DNA of 64,000 bases from [Zimmermannella] faecalis ATCC 13722 (GCF_000381765.1 NZ_KB907074.1:186001-250000), one strand, 5' to 3'. Counted from the stretch's first letter, positions 20,636-29,599 are shown. Notes: generated by a model from the sequence alone, not told the origin. A program made the numbers and translations.

Positions 20636-20667
20636 TTGACAGCGCAAACTTACATAAAAGATGCGCT
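20636..20667 (+). promoter_or_regulatory. amt promoter region with inverted repeat
   Basis: A perfect -35 TTGACA (20636-20641) is followed by a poorer -10 (AAAGAT, 20657-20662, 15-nt spacer). The exact inverted repeat AGCGCA (20641-20646) / TGCGCT (20662-20667) flanks the spacer. The region is AT-rich relative to its surroundings. The repeat would suit a nitrogen regulator, but I see no clear match to a known AmtR or GlnR consensus. Confidence 0.4.
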
Positions 20668-20772
20668 AAAAACGTCATTTATTTCTCGGAATCTGGCTAA
20701 CCTCAAGGTCCATGCACCGGAGGTTCACGGCCGAGCGAGCGGCCGCCCCGGTGTGCGGAGAGGAGAACTCCA

Positions 20773-22020
20773 ATGGATACAGGTGGTGCGGCCTGGCTCA
20801 TTACGGCCACAGCCCTCGTGCTGTTCATGACGCCCGGCCTCGCGCTGTTCTACGGCGGTCTTGTGCGGGAGAAGGGCGCCATCTCGATGATGATGATGTC
20901 CTTCGGTGCACTCGCGCTCGTAGCGGTGCTCTGGGTGCTGTTCGGGCACGCGATGATTTCGGTCGACGGATCGTCGTTCTTCCAGTTCGCGGGCAACCCG
21001 TTCGCTGACTTCGGCATGGTCGAGACGGCGAACGATAACGAGGCGCTCATGGGCAGTGCCTATGCCGCGACATTCGCGATCATCACGGTCGCGCTCATCT
21101 CGGGTGCGATTGCCGACCGTGCACGCTTCGGCTCGTGGTTGCTGTTCGCGGGAATCTTCGCGACGGTGGTCTACTTCCCGGTGGCCGCTTGGGTCTGGGG
21201 CGGCGGTTGGGTCGCGCAGCTCGGTACTGCGATGGGCTTCGGTGACCTGGCCGTGATCGACTACGCCGGTGGCACCGCAGTGCACATCAACGCGGGCGCA
21301 GCGGCGCTCGCACTGGCGCTCGTGCTCGGGCGTCGTCAGGGATTCGGCCGTGAGCTGGCGCAGCCGCACAACGTGCCACTCGTGCTGATTGGTACCGCCG
21401 TGCTGTGGTTCGGCTGGTTCGGGTTCAACGTGGGTGCCGAGGGCACCGGCAACCTCGTCGAGGGCATCCCCGGGCTCATTGCGATGAACACGATCATCGC
21501 GCCCGCCGCCGGCATCCTGGGCTGGCTGCTGCTCGACCGCATCCGTGGCAAGAAGCCCTCGGCTGTCGGTGCGGCGTCGGGTGTCATTGCCGGCCTCGTG
21601 GGTATTACGCCCGCATGTGCGGATGTGCTGCCCGCCTGGGCGCTCCTGCTCGGCTTCGTCTGCGGTGTCGCGGCCTCGTGGGCCTGCGACTTGAAGTGGG
21701 CGGCGAAGTACGACGACTCGCTCGACGTGGTCGGTATTCACCTGGTCGCCGGACTGATCGGGTCGATCTGGCCCGGGCTGTTCGGTACCGCATCGGGCCT
21801 GTTCTCGGGTCACGGCGTGCAGCAGCTGATTCTGCAGGTCGTCGCCTCTGTGGCGGTATTGGTCTACTCGTTCGTGGTGTCCTATGTGGTCGCAATGGTT
21901 ATTCAGAAGACCATCGGCTTCCGCATCACGAGCGAGGAGGAGCTCGCTGGAGTAGATGAGAGCGTTCACGGCGAACGTGCCTACTCACGCGGCGAGCTCG
22001 GGCGGGTCGGCGCGGTGTAG
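20773..22020 (+). CDS. amt: Ammonium transporter
   Basis: An Amt/MEP/Rh-family channel moving ammonium into the cell. The 415-residue product has about 11 membrane segments beginning at residue 7. The twin pore histidines are H171 (GGTAVHINAG) and H323 (VGIHLVAGLIG), and the family signature around DYAGGTAVHINAG is intact. ATG at 20773 follows GGAGAGGAG. No glnK or glnD follows, unlike the common amt-glnK operon; the gene stands alone with its own terminator. Confidence 0.93.
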   Translation: MDTGGAAWLITATALVLFMTPGLALFYGGLVREKGAISMMMMSFGALALVAVLWVLFGHAMISVDGSSFFQFAGNPFADFGMVETANDNEALMGSAYAATFAIITVALISGAIADRARFGSWLLFAGIFATVVYFPVAAWVWGGGWVAQLGTAMGFGDLAVIDYAGGTAVHINAGAAALALALVLGRRQGFGRELAQPHNVPLVLIGTAVLWFGWFGFNVGAEGTGNLVEGIPGLIAMNTIIAPAAGILGWLLLDRIRGKKPSAVGAASGVIAGLVGITPACADVLPAWALLLGFVCGVAASWACDLKWAAKYDDSLDVVGIHLVAGLIGSIWPGLFGTASGLFSGHGVQQLILQVVASVAVLVYSFVVSYVVAMVIQKTIGFRITSEEELAGVDESVHGERAYSRGELGRVGAV

Positions 22021-22126
22021 GGCGCAGTTGCTCGAGCCGCGGGGAGCAGTGGCGTCGCGCGCACTTGCTGCGGGCCAGCGACATGCTGTGTGAGTGTGTG
22101 TGACGCGACTGATCTACCGACCCGTT

Positions 22127-22162
22127 GGGCCCCGGAACCTCTGGTTCCGGGGCCCTTGGTTT
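22127..22162 (+). terminator. Terminator downstream of amt
   Basis: A perfect 13-bp stem (GGGCCCCGGAACC and its complement) with a 3-nt loop is followed by TTGGTTT. It lies about 105 nt after the amt stop codon. Confidence 0.8.
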
Positions 22163-22167
22163 GTGTG

Positions 22168-22467
<300 letters not shown>

Positions 22468-22590
22468 GCAACGAGGGTCTATCTTGGCACACGTTGCGCG
22501 GCGGTCGCAAACCGGTGCGGGCGCGACACGCGCTGCGGAGGAATTTTTCATGGATTTACCAGGCATTTAGATTTTTCTGCTTGGTTCGAT

Positions 22591-22620
22591 TTGCGTTGTG
22601 CGATTTGCTTGCACTAATGT
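22591..22620 (+). promoter_or_regulatory. Possible promoter of the Gly-Cys-Val tRNA cluster
   Basis: TTGCGT (22591-22596) and TAATGT (22615-22620) are 18 nt apart in an AT-rich stretch upstream of tRNA-Gly. Nothing else is recognisable between 22468 and 22662. Confidence 0.35.
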
Positions 22621-22662
22621 AGTTCGAGTGCTGAGGGCGCCCCACGGGGAGCAGGAAGCCAC

Positions 22663-22735
22663 GCGGATGTAGCGCAGTTGGTAGCGCATCACCTTGCCAA
22701 GGTGAGGGTCGCGAGTTCGAGTCTCGTCATCCGCT
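22663..22735 (+). tRNA. tRNA-Gly (GCC)
   Basis: A 73-nt cloverleaf. The acceptor GCGGATG pairs with CATCCGC, anticodon stem TCACC/GGTGA encloses loop TTGCCAA (anticodon GCC), and the T-loop is GTTCGAGTC. CCA is not encoded. Confidence 0.95.
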
Positions 22736-22784
22736 CGAGTGTGAACAAGACCACGTCTTGCTAGCACGGGCAAAGACCCAGTAC

Positions 22785-22855
22785 GGTGACGTGGCCGAGA
22801 GGCGAGGCAGCGGCCTGCAAAGCCGTTTACACGGGTTCGAATCCCGTCGTCACCT
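22785..22855 (+). tRNA. tRNA-Cys (GCA)
   Basis: A 71-nt cloverleaf. The acceptor GGTGACG pairs with CGTCACC, the anticodon loop is CTGCAAA (anticodon GCA), and the T-arm is CGGGTTCGAATCCCG. CCA is not encoded. Second gene of the Gly-Cys-Val cluster. Confidence 0.95.
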
Positions 22856-22898
22856 CGGTATCCTGTAATGGATGCAATGCAAATCTCTCACGAGATGA

Positions 22899-22970
22899 GC
22901 GCGATTGGCGCAGCGGTAGCGCGCTTCCCTGACACGGAAGAGGTCACTGGTTCGATCCCAGTATCGCGCA
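22899..22970 (+). tRNA. tRNA-Val (GAC)
   Basis: A 72-nt cloverleaf. The acceptor GCGCGAT pairs with ATCGCGC, the anticodon loop is CTGACAC (anticodon GAC), and the T-arm CTGGTTCGATCCCAG is identical to that of tRNA-Val(CAC). CCA is not encoded. Confidence 0.95.
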
Positions 22971-22976
22971 CAAGAT

Positions 22977-23010
22977 AAGGGTCCTACTTCGGTGGGGCCC
23001 TTTGTCGTTT
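22977..23010 (+). terminator. Terminator of the tRNA cluster
   Basis: An 11-bp stem with a TTCG loop (AAGGGTCCTAC / GTGGGGCCCTT, with a few wobble pairs) is followed by TGTCGTTT. It also lies beyond the 3' end of the converging HNH gene and could serve both. Confidence 0.8.
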
Positions 23011-23038
23011 GTGACGCGGGCCGTGCCGATCGTGGGTG

Positions 23039-24718
23039 TCAACAGCGGGTGCGGACCTTCGGCGCGTATCTCCTTCGCCCGCCGAGCCGTGGTGTGCGAT
23101 CTGGGTACACGCTCGCGGGTGGGATGAACCACACCTCGTCGAGCACACTGAACCGCGCCGGCCTTGCCGGACCCGTGTGCGGGTCAGCCGTGCCCGGTGG
23201 CCCGATGCGGATCTGCCACTCGTCGTCGTGGATGCGGTGGTGGCAGGTCGTGCACAGCAGGATTAGGTTCGCGAGGTCCGTCGGGCCCGCATCTCGGGTC
23301 CAGTAGCGGACGTGGTGCACCTCGCACATCGACGGCTCGAGACCGCAGAATGCGCACCCGCCGTCTCGTTCGATCAGTGCTTTGCGCTGGGCGGGGGTCG
23401 CGAGGCGGGATGCTCGCCCGAGGCCGAGGACTTCGCCTGCGCCGCCGAGCACGAGCGGGATGATCCCGGCCTTCGCGCAGAGCCGCCGGGCGGCGCTGGC
23501 GCTGATCGCGGCGGGGAGTCCGTCGATCGTCGCGAGCCCAGTGCTGGTGAAGGCGCTGCGCGGGTCGAGACCCGTTGGTTCGTCGGTGGACTCGTCTTCG
23601 ACGTCGTCGAGCAGCCCGGCGTCGCGGGCGCGGTCGATGAGGTCGCGGTCCTGCATTCGCACTACCACCTGGGTCGAGCAGCCGGGGAGTTCGTTGCAGC
23701 CGATCGCGTGCTGGCAGAGCATGATGAACGCATCTGCACGCAACTGCCGGACCGTGCGGGTCTCCTCCACGATTGGCACGACCTCGCCCTCGGCCTCACC
23801 TCCACCTTCGGTGCGGTCGCAGTCGATGTCGCGCACGGCACCCGTGACGCTGCCGTCAGGGTTGTTCGCGCCTCGCGACTTGCGGAGCTCGTTCGTGACG
23901 TACGCGTTCACGCCCGCGAGGATCGGCGCGGCACTTGCCGCATCCAACAATCCCTTGATCCGCACCTGCCCAGTCGGGAGCACCGTCAGGTCGAAGTAGC
24001 GGCCCGCGTACGCCTCGGCTTCGGTTGGTTCGACGCCGTCGGGATCGAGCACCGACGCCATCCCCGCGATCACCTGCACAAGCTCCCGCGAGGTGAGCCC
24101 GGGCGCCGCCTCAACGAGCGCAACTTCCGCCTCAATCAGCGTGACCGGGTCGACTCGCGGCGTGATGTCGTCGAGGAACTCGACAATCTTCCCCGCGTAC
24201 TCCACCGGCAGCACGGCAGCTGCAACCGAGTCGGCGACGTGCTCGTACCGCGGTGGCAGCACCTCGCCCTGCAACGTGACCCGCGTGCTGGTGGCCTCAC
24301 CCACTGAGTGCAGCTGCCGCGCGAAGTTATACGGCACCCCGAGGAGGTGCGCGGCCGCGATCGTCGAGTTCGAATAGCCCGCCCGCTTCGACAGCGCGTC
24401 CCGCCCGAGTGTCTTTGCCGACCGCTTCGCGAGTTCCCGGCTCAACGCGGCGGCCCGCGCGAGCACGGCCCGCACCTCGGCACCGTACGCCTCGAGGGCA
24501 CGCATCAGTTCGCCGTCGGGAAGGTCGGCGAGGTTCGGGAGCGCCCGCAGCTCCCGAGAAGCGGGCGCACCACTAATTTCGCCGGGCGCCCTCGTTACTT
24601 CGCCACAGTCGTCCACGGCAGACTCGGGGCCCTCATCCACCGGCCGAAACTCGACCCCGCGTCGCGGCCGCGTGAGCGCATCATCGCGCCCATCACCGGT
24701 GACATCGTCGTTCGACAT
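23039..24718 (-). CDS. DUF222 / HNH endonuclease (13E12 repeat family)
   Basis: A 559-residue protein with an N-terminal DUF222 region (about residues 45-380) and a C-terminal HNH nuclease domain. That domain has zinc pairs CAFC and CTTC, the catalytic histidines in CEVHHVRYW, the asparagine in LANLILL, and CHHRIHDDEW. These 13E12-type proteins are present in many copies in actinobacterial genomes; a role in DNA mobility or defence is suspected but not shown. ATG at 24718 is used because AGAGG lies 11 nt upstream; GTG at 24727 is also possible. Its 5' flank (24740-24850) is strikingly AT-rich. Confidence 0.88.
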   Translation of the reverse strand: MSNDDVTGDGRDDALTRPRRGVEFRPVDEGPESAVDDCGEVTRAPGEISGAPASRELRALPNLADLPDGELMRALEAYGAEVRAVLARAAALSRELAKRSAKTLGRDALSKRAGYSNSTIAAAHLLGVPYNFARQLHSVGEATSTRVTLQGEVLPPRYEHVADSVAAAVLPVEYAGKIVEFLDDITPRVDPVTLIEAEVALVEAAPGLTSRELVQVIAGMASVLDPDGVEPTEAEAYAGRYFDLTVLPTGQVRIKGLLDAASAAPILAGVNAYVTNELRKSRGANNPDGSVTGAVRDIDCDRTEGGGEAEGEVVPIVEETRTVRQLRADAFIMLCQHAIGCNELPGCSTQVVVRMQDRDLIDRARDAGLLDDVEDESTDEPTGLDPRSAFTSTGLATIDGLPAAISASAARRLCAKAGIIPLVLGGAGEVLGLGRASRLATPAQRKALIERDGGCAFCGLEPSMCEVHHVRYWTRDAGPTDLANLILLCTTCHHRIHDDEWQIRIGPPGTADPHTGPARPARFSVLDEVWFIPPASVYPDRTPRLGGRRRYAPKVRTRC

Positions 24719-24796
24719 TCGAGCCACCGCCTCTCGGTCTACCCGAGCCCTGCCAACACATCCAATCTAGCATATCTGTTCGATAGAATATCAACG

Positions 24797-24820
24797 AAAT
24801 ACGCGTGTACCGCGTTTTTT
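24797..24820 (+). terminator. Terminator-like hairpin with T6 in the HNH/lipoprotein intergenic region
   Basis: AAATACGCG and CGCGTTTTTT form an 8-bp stem (one mismatch) around TGTAC, ending in six T residues on the plus strand. No plus-strand gene lies upstream, so it could block antisense read-through or be chance. Confidence 0.35.
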
Positions 24821-24879
24821 CAGTATCCACAGAGGAAGAATTCACTTGACATGATCCCGCCGGTCTTCGCCGCGCCCAA

Positions 24880-24885
24880 TAGACT
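24880..24885 (+). promoter_or_regulatory. -10 box of the leaderless lipoprotein gene
   Basis: TAGACT ends 7 nt before GTG 24892 and there is no ribosome site. A TTGACA at 24846-24851 is too far upstream (28 nt) to be its -35 box. Confidence 0.45.
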
Positions 24886-24891
24886 GACCGA

Positions 24892-25293
24892 GTGAACTTT
24901 CGACGCGCCGCACTGACTCTCGCAACGCTCGCCGTAGCGGCGGCCGCACTTACCGGCTGCACCGGCGGCGGCGCGTCCGCGGTGCCCGATGCGACCGGGG
25001 ATGCCACCGAATACGCCAGCGCGACTGAGCTTCGCGACGCATTCATCGCGGCCGGCGGCACGTGCGACCAGTGGGAGCCGCTCGACCCGGGCGACTACGA
25101 CGCCGACGCGGGCCGATGCTCCGACACGGTCGTGATCGCGGTCTACTCCGACCCGGCAGAGCTCGATGCCGCGGTCGAGCGCGCGCAGAACCTCGCGGTG
25201 CAGACGCACCTCCTCGTCGGCGAGAACTGGATGCTCAACATCGAGAACCCGCAGGACTACGTCGACGCGCTCGGCGGTACCACCGTCAGTTGA
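24892..25293 (+). CDS. Putative lipoprotein of unknown function
   Basis: A 133-residue protein with a lipoprotein signal peptide: basic MNFRRAALT, a hydrophobic core, then the lipobox ALTGC (C at about residue 22). The mature part is small, acidic and contains two cysteines (GGTCDQWEP and GRCSDT) that could form a disulfide. No family is recognised. Expected location is the outer face of the membrane. GTG start, apparently leaderless. It precedes thrS by 126 nt. Confidence 0.72.
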   Translation: MNFRRAALTLATLAVAAAALTGCTGGGASAVPDATGDATEYASATELRDAFIAAGGTCDQWEPLDPGDYDADAGRCSDTVVIAVYSDPAELDAAVERAQNLAVQTHLLVGENWMLNIENPQDYVDALGGTTVS

Positions 25294-25352
25294 CCCGGCG
25301 GACGGATGCACGTCGAGGGCGATCCGCCCCAGGACGCGCCCCGCGATGGCTC

Positions 25353-25384
25353 TAGAATCGTTCGATAGCTGGCGTCCGGACGCC
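25353..25384 (+). promoter_or_regulatory. thrS promoter with perfect palindrome at the start site
   Basis: TAGAAT (25353-25358) is a good -10 box; the -35 is weak. The start would be near 25365. GGCGTCCGGACGCC (25371-25384) is a perfect 14-nt palindrome just downstream. It may be an operator or a leader hairpin. The leader of about 55 nt is too short for a T-box. Confidence 0.45.
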
Positions 25385-25419
25385 GGTGCCCAAATCCATC
25401 CACGCAAGTAGGAGCCCAC

Positions 25420-27456
25420 GTGTCTGCACCAGACCTCAAGACCGCACCCGAACCCCTGCGACTCGAGGCCCGCACGACGACGACGGGCACCGAACTGTTC
25501 GCGGACTCCCCAAAGCAGCCCGCGATCGTTGCCATGCGTGTCGAGGGTCAGCTGCTCGACCTCTTCCGCGAGGTCGAGGCTGGTCAGACCGCCGAGGCTG
25601 TGACGATCGACAGCGAGGATGGCCTGAACATCCTTCGCCACTCGGCGGCCCACGTGACGGCCCAGGCCGTGCAGAAGCTCCACGCCGACGCGAAGCTCGG
25701 CATCGGCCCCTTCATCACCGATGGCTTCTACTACGACTTTGACGTCGAAGAGCCGTTCACTCCCGAGGCGCTCAAGGCGATCGAGAAGGAGATGCAGCGG
25801 ATCATCAAGCAGGGTCAGCGCTTCGCCCGCCGCGTCGTGAGCGACGAGGATGCGCGCGCCGAGCTTGCAAACGAGCCGTACAAGCTCGAACTTGTGGGGC
25901 TCAAGGGGAGCGCGGGCAGTGACTCGGGCGAAGACGTTGAGGTCGGCGCCGGCGAACTCACGATCTACGACAACGTCGACCCGAAGTCGGGCGACACGGT
26001 CTGGTTCGACCTCTGCCGCGGCCCGCACCTGCCGTCGACGAAGCTCATTGGGAACGGCTGGTCGCTCATGCGCAGCTCGGGCGCATACTGGCGCGGTAGC
26101 GAGAAGAACCCGATGCTGCAGCGCATCTACGGCACCGCCTGGCCGACGAAGGACGAACTCGTCGCGTACAAGACCCGCATCGAGGAGGCGCAGAAGCGCG
26201 ACCACCGCAAGCTCGGCGCCGAGCTCGACCTCTTTAGCTTCCCCGACGAGATCGGCTCGGGGCTCGCAGTGTTCCACCCGAAGGGCGGCATCATTCGCCA
26301 CGAGATCGAGACGTTCATGCGGGAGCAGCTGCTCGCGCACGAATACGAACTCGTGAACTCGCCGCACATCACCAAGGGTGCGCTGTTCGAGACGAGCCAG
26401 CACCTCAACTGGTATAAGGACGGCATGTTCCCGGCCATGCACCTCGATGAGGTCACCGACGATGAGGGCAACGTCACGAAGCCGGGCCAGGACTACTACC
26501 TGAAGCCCATGAACTGCCCGTTCCACAACCTCATCTTCCGCGCCCGGGCCCGCAGCTACCGCGAGCTGCCGCTGCGCCTCGCCGAGTTCGGCACCGTGTA
26601 CCGCTACGAGAAGAGCGGAACGCTCTCGGGGCTCACCCGCGTGCGCGGCCTCACGCAGGACGACGCGCACATCTACGTCACCGACGAGCAGGTGAAGGAC
26701 GAGATCAAGCGTCAGCTCGAGTTCGTGTTTGACACGCTGCGCGCCTTCGGCCTCAACGACTTCTACCTCGAGCTGTCGACCCGTGACCCCGAGAAGTCGG
26801 TTGGCTCCGACGAGCAGTGGGCCGTCGCCGAGGCGACGCTGCGCGAGGTCGGCGAGGAGTCGGGCCTCGAACTCGTGGACGACCCGGCCGGCGCAGCGTT
26901 CTACGGACCGAAGATCTCGGTGCAGGCGCGCGATGCGATCGGCCGCACCTGGCAGCTCTCGACTGTGCAGCTCGACTTCAACCAGCCTGAGCTGTTCGAG
27001 CTCGAGTACGCGGCTGCTGACGGCACTCGTAAGCAGCCGATCATGATTCACCGTGCCCTACTGGGTTCGATCGAGCGCTTCTTCGCGATCCTCCTCGAGC
27101 ACTACGCCGGCGCTTTCCCCGTGTGGCTTGCACCCGAGCAGGTCGTCGGCATCCCCGTTGCCGACGAGTACGCCGATTACCTCGGCGAGGTCATTGGCAA
27201 GCTGCGGAAGGCTGGAGTGCGCGCCCGCCTCGATGACTCGACCGATCGGATGCCGAAGAAGATTCGCACCCACACGAAGGCGAAGGTGCCGTTCCTGCTC
27301 ATCGCGGGGGAGGACGACCGGTCGGCCGGAGCCGTCTCGTTCCGGTTCCGCGACGGCTCGCAGCGAAACGGTGTACCCGTCGACGAGGCAATCGAGCTCA
27401 TCCGCGGCGCGATCGTGCAGCACACGCTCGTCACGACCGACGCCGACCTGCAGTAG
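25420..27456 (+). CDS. thrS: Threonine--tRNA ligase
   Basis: Charges tRNA-Thr with threonine. The 678-residue product has an N-terminal TGS domain, an editing domain with [11 protein letters not shown], and a class II core. The core includes the zinc/threonine-binding MNCPFH (C366), motif 2 [16 protein letters not shown], motif 3 [14 protein letters not shown], and an anticodon-binding domain. GTG at 25420 has AGGAG 6 nt upstream. A HIT protein gene follows after 2 bp, the usual actinobacterial order. Confidence 0.97.
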   Translation: MSAPDLKTAPEPLRLEARTTTTGTELFADSPKQPAIVAMRVEGQLLDLFREVEAGQTAEAVTIDSEDGLNILRHSAAHVTAQAVQKLHADAKLGIGPFITDGFYYDFDVEEPFTPEALKAIEKEMQRIIKQGQRFARRVVSDEDARAELANEPYKLELVGLKGSAGSDSGEDVEVGAGELTIYDNVDPKSGDTVWFDLCRGPHLPSTKLIGNGWSLMRSSGAYWRGSEKNPMLQRIYGTAWPTKDELVAYKTRIEEAQKRDHRKLGAELDLFSFPDEIGSGLAVFHPKGGIIRHEIETFMREQLLAHEYELVNSPHITKGALFETSQHLNWYKDGMFPAMHLDEVTDDEGNVTKPGQDYYLKPMNCPFHNLIFRARARSYRELPLRLAEFGTVYRYEKSGTLSGLTRVRGLTQDDAHIYVTDEQVKDEIKRQLEFVFDTLRAFGLNDFYLELSTRDPEKSVGSDEQWAVAEATLREVGEESGLELVDDPAGAAFYGPKISVQARDAIGRTWQLSTVQLDFNQPELFELEYAAADGTRKQPIMIHRALLGSIERFFAILLEHYAGAFPVWLAPEQVVGIPVADEYADYLGEVIGKLRKAGVRARLDDSTDRMPKKIRTHTKAKVPFLLIAGEDDRSAGAVSFRFRDGSQRNGVPVDEAIELIRGAIVQHTLVTTDADLQ

Positions 27457-27458
27457 CC

Positions 27459-28025
27459 ATGAGCGACGAGCGTCCGGAGCCCTACGAGCTGCAACCCGAG
27501 GGCGACTTCGTCGGCGTACCCGACGGGTTCCAGCGCACCTGGGTGCCGCACCGCATGGCGTACCTCGATGCGCCGGGCACGCCGCACCGCTCGGAGCGAC
27601 ACGAGTGTGTCTTCTGCGCGGCGCCGGCGAAGTCCGACGAGGATGCGCTCATCGTGCACCGGGGCGAGCACTGCTACGTCGTGATGAACCTGTACCCGTA
27701 CAATACGGGGCACCTGCTCGTGTGTCCGTATCGGCACATCGCGACCTACGACCTGGCGACCGATGACGAGGTGCTCGAGATGGCGCACCTCACGCAGCGG
27801 GCGATGCACGTGCTTCGCTATCAGGGCGGGGTCGCGGGCTTCAACATCGGGATGAACCAGGGTGAGGTCGCGGGGGCGGGAATCGCCGGCCACCTGCACC
27901 AGCACATCGTGCCGCGCTGGCCGTACGACGCGAACTTCATGCCGATCATCGCCCGCACGAAGCCGATGCCGCGGCTGCTCGGAGACCAGCGCGCCGAGAT
28001 CGCGGAACGCTGGGACGCCGACTAG
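27459..28025 (+). CDS. HIT domain nucleotide hydrolase
   Basis: A 188-residue histidine-triad protein. The triad HLHQHIV is at H145, H147 and H149, and a CVFC pair near residue 50 may bind zinc. Actinobacterial relatives act as AP4A phosphorylases or hydrolases, but the exact substrate is inferred only. It is co-transcribed with thrS. In mycobacteria and many relatives the next genes are pgsA and pimA; here the next gene is the converging pdxR. Confidence 0.88.
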   Translation: MSDERPEPYELQPEGDFVGVPDGFQRTWVPHRMAYLDAPGTPHRSERHECVFCAAPAKSDEDALIVHRGEHCYVVMNLYPYNTGHLLVCPYRHIATYDLATDDEVLEMAHLTQRAMHVLRYQGGVAGFNIGMNQGEVAGAGIAGHLHQHIVPRWPYDANFMPIIARTKPMPRLLGDQRAEIAERWDAD

Positions 28026-28027
28026 GC

Positions 28028-28047
28028 AGGCGGCCCGGCTCCCGCCT
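28028..28047. terminator. Weak bidirectional hairpin between HIT gene and pdxR
   Basis: AGGCGG and CCGCCT form a 6-bp stem with an 8-nt loop, filling almost all of the 24-bp gap between two convergent stop codons. No T-run is present. Confidence 0.35.
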
Positions 28048-28049
28048 CG

Positions 28050-29540
28050 CTAGAGCGCGGTGCGAAGCCGGGCGAGGCCCTCGGCCAGCTGCCCCTCCGA
28101 GAGGTGCGCGTAGCCGATGACGATACTGCCCGTGTCGGATGCGGTGGCACCGCCGCCGGGGTTGTTCGCGGCCGGAGAGGTCGGAGCAATCGGACCACGC
28201 CAATACGCCGCGCCGGGGGACACCCGCACCCCCGCCCGTTCGCAGGCCGCCATGAGCTCGGCCTCGTCGCGCCGCGTGTGGATCACGGCGTGGAGGCCGC
28301 CGTCCATGGGGGAGACCTCCACCTGGGGCAGGTCGCCGAGCGCGGCGAGCACGGCGGCGCGACGCTGACGGTAGCTGCGGCGCATCCGCGCAGCGTGCCG
28401 GGCGAGCTCGCCCGAGGCGAGGTACTCGGCGAAGGCCCGCTGGGTCACCGCGGAGACGGGGGTGCCGAGGTCGGCGCGAGTCGCGAGCAGTCGCTGTCGC
28501 AGCGGCGCCGGTGCGCCTAGCATGCCGATGCCGATCGTCGGCGCGACGGTTGAGGAGAACGTGCCGAGCAGCGCGACGGTGCCGTCGTCCGCGCGGTCGA
28601 GAGCGGTCAGAGTTGGCAGCGGCTGGCCGACGTAGCGCAGCTCGGAATCGAAGTCGTCCTCGACAATGAGTACCTGCTCGGCGCGTGCCCACGCGAGCAA
28701 CTCGTGACGGCGGGCGATGGGAAGCGAACCCCCGAACGGGTACTGGTGACTCGGCGTGACGATCACAAGGTCGGGCTTTTCCCCGCCACGGGGGAGTCGG
28801 TCGGTGCGGAGCCCGTCTCGGTCGACCTCGAGCGGCACGAGCTCGCATCCGAGGCGCGCGAGCACGCGACGCAGCGACGGGTAGCCGGGCGACTCAACGC
28901 CGACTCGTACAGGGGCGGCGCCCGCTCGCTCGGCCGCGATCGTCTGCACGATGAGGGCGAGCCCTTCGCGGGCCCCGGCCGTGACGAGAAAGGTGTCGGC
29001 AGCGCGCGTGAGCCCGCGCATCCGCCGAAAGTGCTCGCTCACCGCGGCGAGGTATCGCGGGTCTCCCTCGAGCGGCAGCGATGTGAGTTCGGCGTCGGCC
29101 GCGTTTCTCCACGCGCGGCGCCAGGCGGGCGTGCGCAGCGCGCCGGTCGAGGGCTGGCCCGGGAGGAGATCGATGGGCTCGCGGCGCATGCCAGTCGCGC
29201 GGCCGCCTGCGTTGGTCGTCATGGCCGTGCCGGTGGAGGCTCGGGCGGCGCCGCGCCGACCGGGGTGCGTCTGCCCGAGCTCTGGGTTCACCGTGGTGGC
29301 GGAACCGGTCTGTGACGTGAGGTATCCCTCGGCAATCAGCTGTTCGAAGGCGGTCACGATGGTGCCTCGCGAGACCCCGAGTCGCGTGGCCCAGGCGCGC
29401 GACGACGGCAGCGCATCCCCGGCGCGGAGCACGCCGCGGTCGATGAGGGCCCGCACCGAACCCGCGAGCTGCTGCGGGAGCGGCAGCGGATGCGTGCGGT
29501 CGAGCGACACCGTAAGTTCGGCGATTTCGGGGGAGCGCAT
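28050..29540 (-). CDS. pdxR: MocR/GntR-family regulator of PLP synthesis (PdxR-type), PLP lysine replaced
   Basis: Expected to control the divergent pdxST operon. The 496-residue product has an N-terminal GntR winged helix (LPSSRAWATRLGVSRGTIVT) and a fold-type I aminotransferase domain. TPSHQYPFGG and the PLP-contacting EDDFDSELRY are kept. The segment that normally reads GTFSK with the Schiff-base lysine is GTFSSTVAPTIGIG here, so serine (about residue 330) replaces lysine. It may respond to ligand without covalent PLP, or have lost PLP sensing. ATG at 29540; GACAAT (29547-29552, minus strand) ends 7 nt away, suggesting a leaderless mRNA. Confidence 0.85.
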   Translation of the reverse strand: MRSPEIAELTVSLDRTHPLPLPQQLAGSVRALIDRGVLRAGDALPSSRAWATRLGVSRGTIVTAFEQLIAEGYLTSQTGSATTVNPELGQTHPGRRGAARASTGTAMTTNAGGRATGMRREPIDLLPGQPSTGALRTPAWRRAWRNAADAELTSLPLEGDPRYLAAVSEHFRRMRGLTRAADTFLVTAGAREGLALIVQTIAAERAGAAPVRVGVESPGYPSLRRVLARLGCELVPLEVDRDGLRTDRLPRGGEKPDLVIVTPSHQYPFGGSLPIARRHELLAWARAEQVLIVEDDFDSELRYVGQPLPTLTALDRADDGTVALLGTFSSTVAPTIGIGMLGAPAPLRQRLLATRADLGTPVSAVTQRAFAEYLASGELARHAARMRRSYRQRRAAVLAALGDLPQVEVSPMDGGLHAVIHTRRDEAELMAACERAGVRVSPGAAYWRGPIAPTSPAANNPGGGATASDTGSIVIGYAHLSEGQLAEGLARLRTAL

Positions 29541-29546
29541 GACGCA

Positions 29547-29599
29547 ATTGTCCCCCAAGTGGTCTATCAAAGTCCATCATTAGTGGATCTTTCAATAGG
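29547..29599. promoter_or_regulatory. pdxR/pdxS divergent promoter with AGTGG direct repeats
   Basis: Between the divergent starts lie AAGTGGTCTATCAAAG (from 29557) and TAGTGGATCTTTCAATAG (from 29581). Their AGTGG cores are 24 nt apart in the same orientation. MocR-type regulators generally bind direct repeats, so these are the likely PdxR sites. The first repeat sits next to the candidate pdxR -10 box, consistent with autoregulation. Confidence 0.5.

Noticed and set aside
25294-25419. T-box riboswitch in front of thrS
   Set aside because: The leader after the predicted start site is about 55 nt, too short, and no T-box sequence or terminator-antiterminator pair is visible.
28050-29540. PLP-dependent aminotransferase enzyme
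   Set aside because: It has a GntR helix-turn-helix N-terminus, lacks the catalytic lysine, and is divergent from pdxST, all pointing to a regulator.
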